Source: JASLEW01 sp035544875
GTDB lineage: Bacteria > Acidobacteriota > Thermoanaerobaculia > Multivoradales > UBA5704
DNA length: 64,000 bases
Assembly (NCBI GenBank): GCA_035544875.1
Contig: DASZZP010000083.1
Coordinates: 372,001-436,000, forward strand
Direction of reading: 5' to 3'
This document shows, one piece after another, positions 61,500-64,000 of this stretch (positions are counted from its first letter, which is position 1; every line of letters begins with the position of its first letter). Under the pieces are notes generated by a model. That model did no database searches and was not told the DNA's origin. It saw nothing but the letters and a program-made list of their open reading frames with translations. Position numbers and translations under genes: made by a program.

Positions 61500-62549
61500 A
61501 TGAGGGCTCAACGGATCCACCGCCGGCGCCAGCGTCGCGGCAGCCGCCGGCTCTGGCCGCTGCTGGGGGTCGCGGCGGTCGGAGTGCTGGCGATCGCGGT
61601 GGCGACCCGCTGGGAGCGCCGCGAACGGCGAAAGCTGCAGCCCGGACGACGCCGGACCCACCTTCCCGAAGAGCGGCAACCCTCACCGTCGGAGCCTGGT
61701 CGCGGGTTCGGCGGGATCCCGGAAGCGCCGGAGGTCCCGGGCACCGCGGAGTCGACCCAGGTCTGGATCGCCGGGCCGGCCGGCAACCTCTTCGTTCGCG
61801 ATGGCGGCAGCGTGCCCGGGGCGCACGCCGGGCTGCGTCCGGTGCTCTTCGTCCACGGCCTGGCCGGCAACGGCGGGCAGTGGGCCTTGCAGCTCGACCA
61901 CCTGCGCCGGCGGCGGCGGGCACTGGCGCTCGACCTGCGTGGTCACGGCGACTCGGACCCGGCCGACGACGGGTCGTACGACGTACCGGCCCTGGCCCGC
62001 GACGTCGCTGCCGTGGCCGATCATTTTGCCCTGCGCCGGCTGTTCCTGGTCGGGCACAGCCTGGGAGCCTCGGTGGCGATCGAGTATGCCGGCCTTCACC
62101 CCGAGCGGGTTGCCGGCCTGCTGCTGGTCGACCCCAATGGCGACCAGACGCGGCTGCCGCGCTCCGCGGTGGAGCCGTTCCTCGCGGCGCTCTCGGCCGA
62201 CCCGCTCCACGAGCTCGCGAGCTACTACCGCCAGCTCCTGGTCGGGGGCGACCGCGACGCCGCGCAATGGGTGCTGGAGGATCTGCGGCTGACCGACGAA
62301 GAGGCCATCCTCCGGGCGGTCGAAGCCTCGGTTCGCTACTCCCCGCTGCCCGCGCTGGCGCGCTATCAGGGACCGCGGCTGGCGGTGATCAGCGACCTGA
62401 ACGACCTCCCCTACAGCCTGCACAACCTGCTTCCCGCGCTGCCCGTCCAGCTCCTGCGCGGCACCGGTCACTGGCTGATGATGGACCGCCCCGAACCGTT
62501 CAACCACCTCCTCGAAGAGTTCCTTGCGGCAGCGGAAGGCGCCGGCTGA
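61500..62549 (+). CDS. Membrane-anchored alpha/beta hydrolase
   Basis: A 349-residue protein. An Arg-rich N-terminus precedes one transmembrane helix (WPLLGVAAVGVLAIAVA, ~19-36) and a charged linker. The alpha/beta-hydrolase fold begins VLFVHGLAGNGGQW with LDLRGHGDSD; the nucleophile is Ser187 in VGHSLGAS, a likely Asp is in ISDLND and the His is in GTGHWLMMD. The substrate is unknown (ester or amide). The ATG at 61500 follows GGGAGG. It diverges from the lytic transglycosylase. Confidence 0.87.
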   Translation: MRAQRIHRRRQRRGSRRLWPLLGVAAVGVLAIAVATRWERRERRKLQPGRRRTHLPEERQPSPSEPGRGFGGIPEAPEVPGTAESTQVWIAGPAGNLFVRDGGSVPGAHAGLRPVLFVHGLAGNGGQWALQLDHLRRRRRALALDLRGHGDSDPADDGSYDVPALARDVAAVADHFALRRLFLVGHSLGASVAIEYAGLHPERVAGLLLVDPNGDQTRLPRSAVEPFLAALSADPLHELASYYRQLLVGGDRDAAQWVLEDLRLTDEEAILRAVEASVRYSPLPALARYQGPRLAVISDLNDLPYSLHNLLPALPVQLLRGTGHWLMMDRPEPFNHLLEEFLAAAEGAG

Positions 62550-62656
62550 CCGCCGCGACCGGCGCAGGTCTGCGGAGCGCGCGCCCGCCGTGATCGCCGC
62601 CCGCCGGGTCAGGTCGTGCGGCAACGGCCGTAACATTTGCCGGGGAGCGCCGTTCC

Positions 62657-63250
62657 ATGAGTGAGGACGAAAGGAGGGTCGAGGCCGTGCAAGCAGCAGC
62701 CTACGACAGCACACCTTCGGCTAGGCCGCTCGCGGCGCTGGAGGCGGTATTCCAGAAGCACCATGCGGCGGTCTTCCGCGCCGCCTACCGGGTCACCGGC
62801 AATGCAATGGACGCCGAGGACGTGTTGCAGACCGTCTTCACCCGGCTGCTGCGCCGCGAGAGCGAGGGTGGCGAGCCGGACCTCTCCACGACCGCGGCCA
62901 GCTATCTGCACCGGGCGGCGGTCAATGCCGCCCTCGACCTGCTGCGCGCCCGCAAACGGGCGCGCGCCGTGGCGCTCGGCGAAGTCGAGGAGGCGCTGGT
63001 CGACGAGACCCATGTCGACCCCGACCGCCGCAGCCGCAACCGCGAGCTCGCCCGGCGGCTGCGTGCCGCCCTCGCGCGGCTCTCACCCCGCCAGTCCGAA
63101 GTTTTCTCGCTGCGCTATCTCGAAGGGCTGGGCAACCTGGAGATCGCCCGCTTGCTGGGCACTTCCCAGACCTCGATCGCCGTCATCCTGCATCGCGCGC
63201 GCCACCGGCTCCAGCGTGAGCTGGGCTCGCTTCAAGGAGAACCGTCATGA
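62657..63250 (+). CDS. RNA polymerase ECF-type sigma factor
   Basis: A 197-residue sigma-70-family factor. Region 2 is at ~30-98 (VFQKHHAAVFRAAYRVTGNAMDAEDVLQTVFTRLL) and region 4 at ~135-185 (LARLSPRQSEVFSLRYLEGLGNLEIARLLGTSQTSIAVILHRARHRLQ). There is no region 3. Its stop overlaps the start of a membrane FecR/anti-sigma-like gene (ATGA), the usual ECF sigma/anti-sigma operon layout. An upstream CGTAACATTT sequence (near 62629) could belong to its own promoter. Confidence 0.9.
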   Translation: MSEDERRVEAVQAAAYDSTPSARPLAALEAVFQKHHAAVFRAAYRVTGNAMDAEDVLQTVFTRLLRRESEGGEPDLSTTAASYLHRAAVNAALDLLRARKRARAVALGEVEEALVDETHVDPDRRSRNRELARRLRAALARLSPRQSEVFSLRYLEGLGNLEIARLLGTSQTSIAVILHRARHRLQRELGSLQGEPS

Positions 63251-64000
63251 GCCGCATCGACAACCACCACCAGAACGATCTCGCTCTCGCTGATCTTGGC
63301 CAGGCGGTCGAGGCAGTCACCTCCGAGCCGATCGACGAGCGGAGGATCGAGGAAGCTGCGGCCCGTGTCTGGCAGCGGCTGGAGCAGGCGAGCACGAGCG
63401 GCGCGCTGGCCGGCACCCACGGCCCCGACCCGGCCGATCTGGACACCGGCGCCGATCACGGTGCCGGCGCCCTGCAGAGCTGCGCCGATTTCCAGCGGCT
63501 CATCCCCGCCTATGTCGCGGGCGCCGCGGCGCTCGCGCCGGCGCGCGCCATGCTCCTCGAGGACCATACCCGGGGCTGCATCGCCTGCCGCCGCGCTCTG
63601 CTCGCAGCGCGGCAGAAAGTCGCCAAGGCAGCTGCCGCGGCGACCCCTGCTGCGGATGCCCCGGCTGCGATGGCTGCCGTGAACACTCCTGACGCCTTCC
63701 GCCGTTCGCCGTTCGCGCCGAGCCGCTGGCGCGGCGCTGGCCGCGCTTTCGCGGCGGCGGGACGGCCGGGCCGGGAGAGGGCGGCGCTGGCCGCCGCCGC
63801 CGTGCTGGCGATTGGACTCGGATTCGGCCTCTTCTGGCTTGCCGGCGGGACCCTGAATCAGGGGGCGACGATGGCCAGGGTCGAGCTGATCGAGGGGAAT
63901 CTCTACCAGGTCTCCGCCCAGTCGAGCGTGCCGGTCGGCGCCGGCGACCTGGTGCGGGGTGACGAGGAGATCCGCACCGCCAAGAGCTCGCGCGCCGTCG
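63247..64000 (+). CDS. Anti-sigma/FecR-domain membrane protein, N-terminal part (cut by window edge)
   Basis: Begins ATGAGCCGC, overlapping the sigma gene by four bases, and stays open to the window end (251 codons). An N-terminal cytoplasmic region contains a putative zinc-finger-type motif (EDHTRGCIACRR, ~112-123), as in ZAS-type anti-sigma factors. A transmembrane helix follows (LAAAAVLAIGLGFGLFWLAGG, ~183-203), then the beginning of a FecR domain (VELIEGNLYQVS...DEEIRTAKSSRAV). It probably holds the ECF sigma factor at the membrane and senses an outer signal. The C-terminus is not visible. Confidence 0.85.
   Translation, partial: MSRIDNHHQNDLALADLGQAVEAVTSEPIDERRIEEAAARVWQRLEQASTSGALAGTHGPDPADLDTGADHGAGALQSCADFQRLIPAYVAGAAALAPARAMLLEDHTRGCIACRRALLAARQKVAKAAAAATPAADAPAAMAAVNTPDAFRRSPFAPSRWRGAGRAFAAAGRPGRERAALAAAAVLAIGLGFGLFWLAGGTLNQGATMARVELIEGNLYQVSAQSSVPVGAGDLVRGDEEIRTAKSSRAV

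Overview
The window is GC-rich bacterial chromosome with dense coding, frequent 1-4 nt gene overlaps and many GTG/TTG starts. An Oar-like TonB receptor with an N-terminal carboxypeptidase-regulatory domain, an IPTL-CTERM surface protein, a small secreted protein of a type common in Acidobacteriota, and a decayed MacB/FtsX-type permease together suggest an Acidobacteriota genome, probably Thermoanaerobaculia-like. That placement is inference from protein families; there is no rRNA here.

Layout. 0-4.3 kb: end of gltX, tRNA-Gln, then a leftward operon of a ribbon-helix-helix/SorC-like regulator and guaA, divergent from a VapBC pair and followed by a rhodanese remnant. 4.4-10.7 kb: TonB receptor, purE-purK and a saccharopine-dehydrogenase-like gene. 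10.7-13.3 kb: repeat, permease remnant and small membrane or secreted proteins. 13.4-18.5 kb: a probable surface-glycoprotein locus with a Thr-rich collagen-like protein, an IPTL-CTERM protein and one polypeptide carrying four glycosyltransferase modules (GT2, GT2, GT10, GT25). 18.5-24.2 kb: 2-oxoglutarate dehydrogenase E1 and a large secreted PIG-L deacetylase. 24.2-31.9 kb: a second toxin-antitoxin pair, an Fe3+-type ABC importer (binding protein, ATPase, fused permease), an MFS exporter and an exported DJ-1/PfpI protein. 32-37.7 kb: O-methyltransferase, KimA-like permease, initiator tRNA-fMet, sulfatase-fold lipoprotein and a methyltransferase. 37.9-45.8 kb: eno-ftsB, GT39-like membrane protein, cold-shock protein, YceH, a SelD whose catalytic residue is encoded by UGA (selenocysteine), an SDR and an aquaporin. 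45.9-51.2 kb: duplicated Tim44/zinc-ribbon protein, exported methyltransferase, speA, cysteine dioxygenase. 51.6-57.3 kb: a molybdopterin oxidoreductase operon (fused FeS/NrfD subunit, catalytic subunit, TorD-like chaperone). 57.4-64 kb: orphan HigA-like antitoxin, exported oligopeptidase B, lytic transglycosylase, alpha/beta hydrolase, and an ECF sigma factor overlapping a FecR/anti-sigma-like gene cut by the window edge.

Three kinds of non-coding structure recur: a ~170-bp dispersed repeat with a strong C/G hairpin (five copies), long inverted repeats at 41.3 and 51.3 kb that lie beside a shared module, and 9-bp-period tandem tracts found both between genes and inside genes. The most interesting items are the collagen-like/quad-glycosyltransferase locus, the UGA-containing selD, the RHH-SorC/guaA operon with its operator, and the dispersed repeat family.
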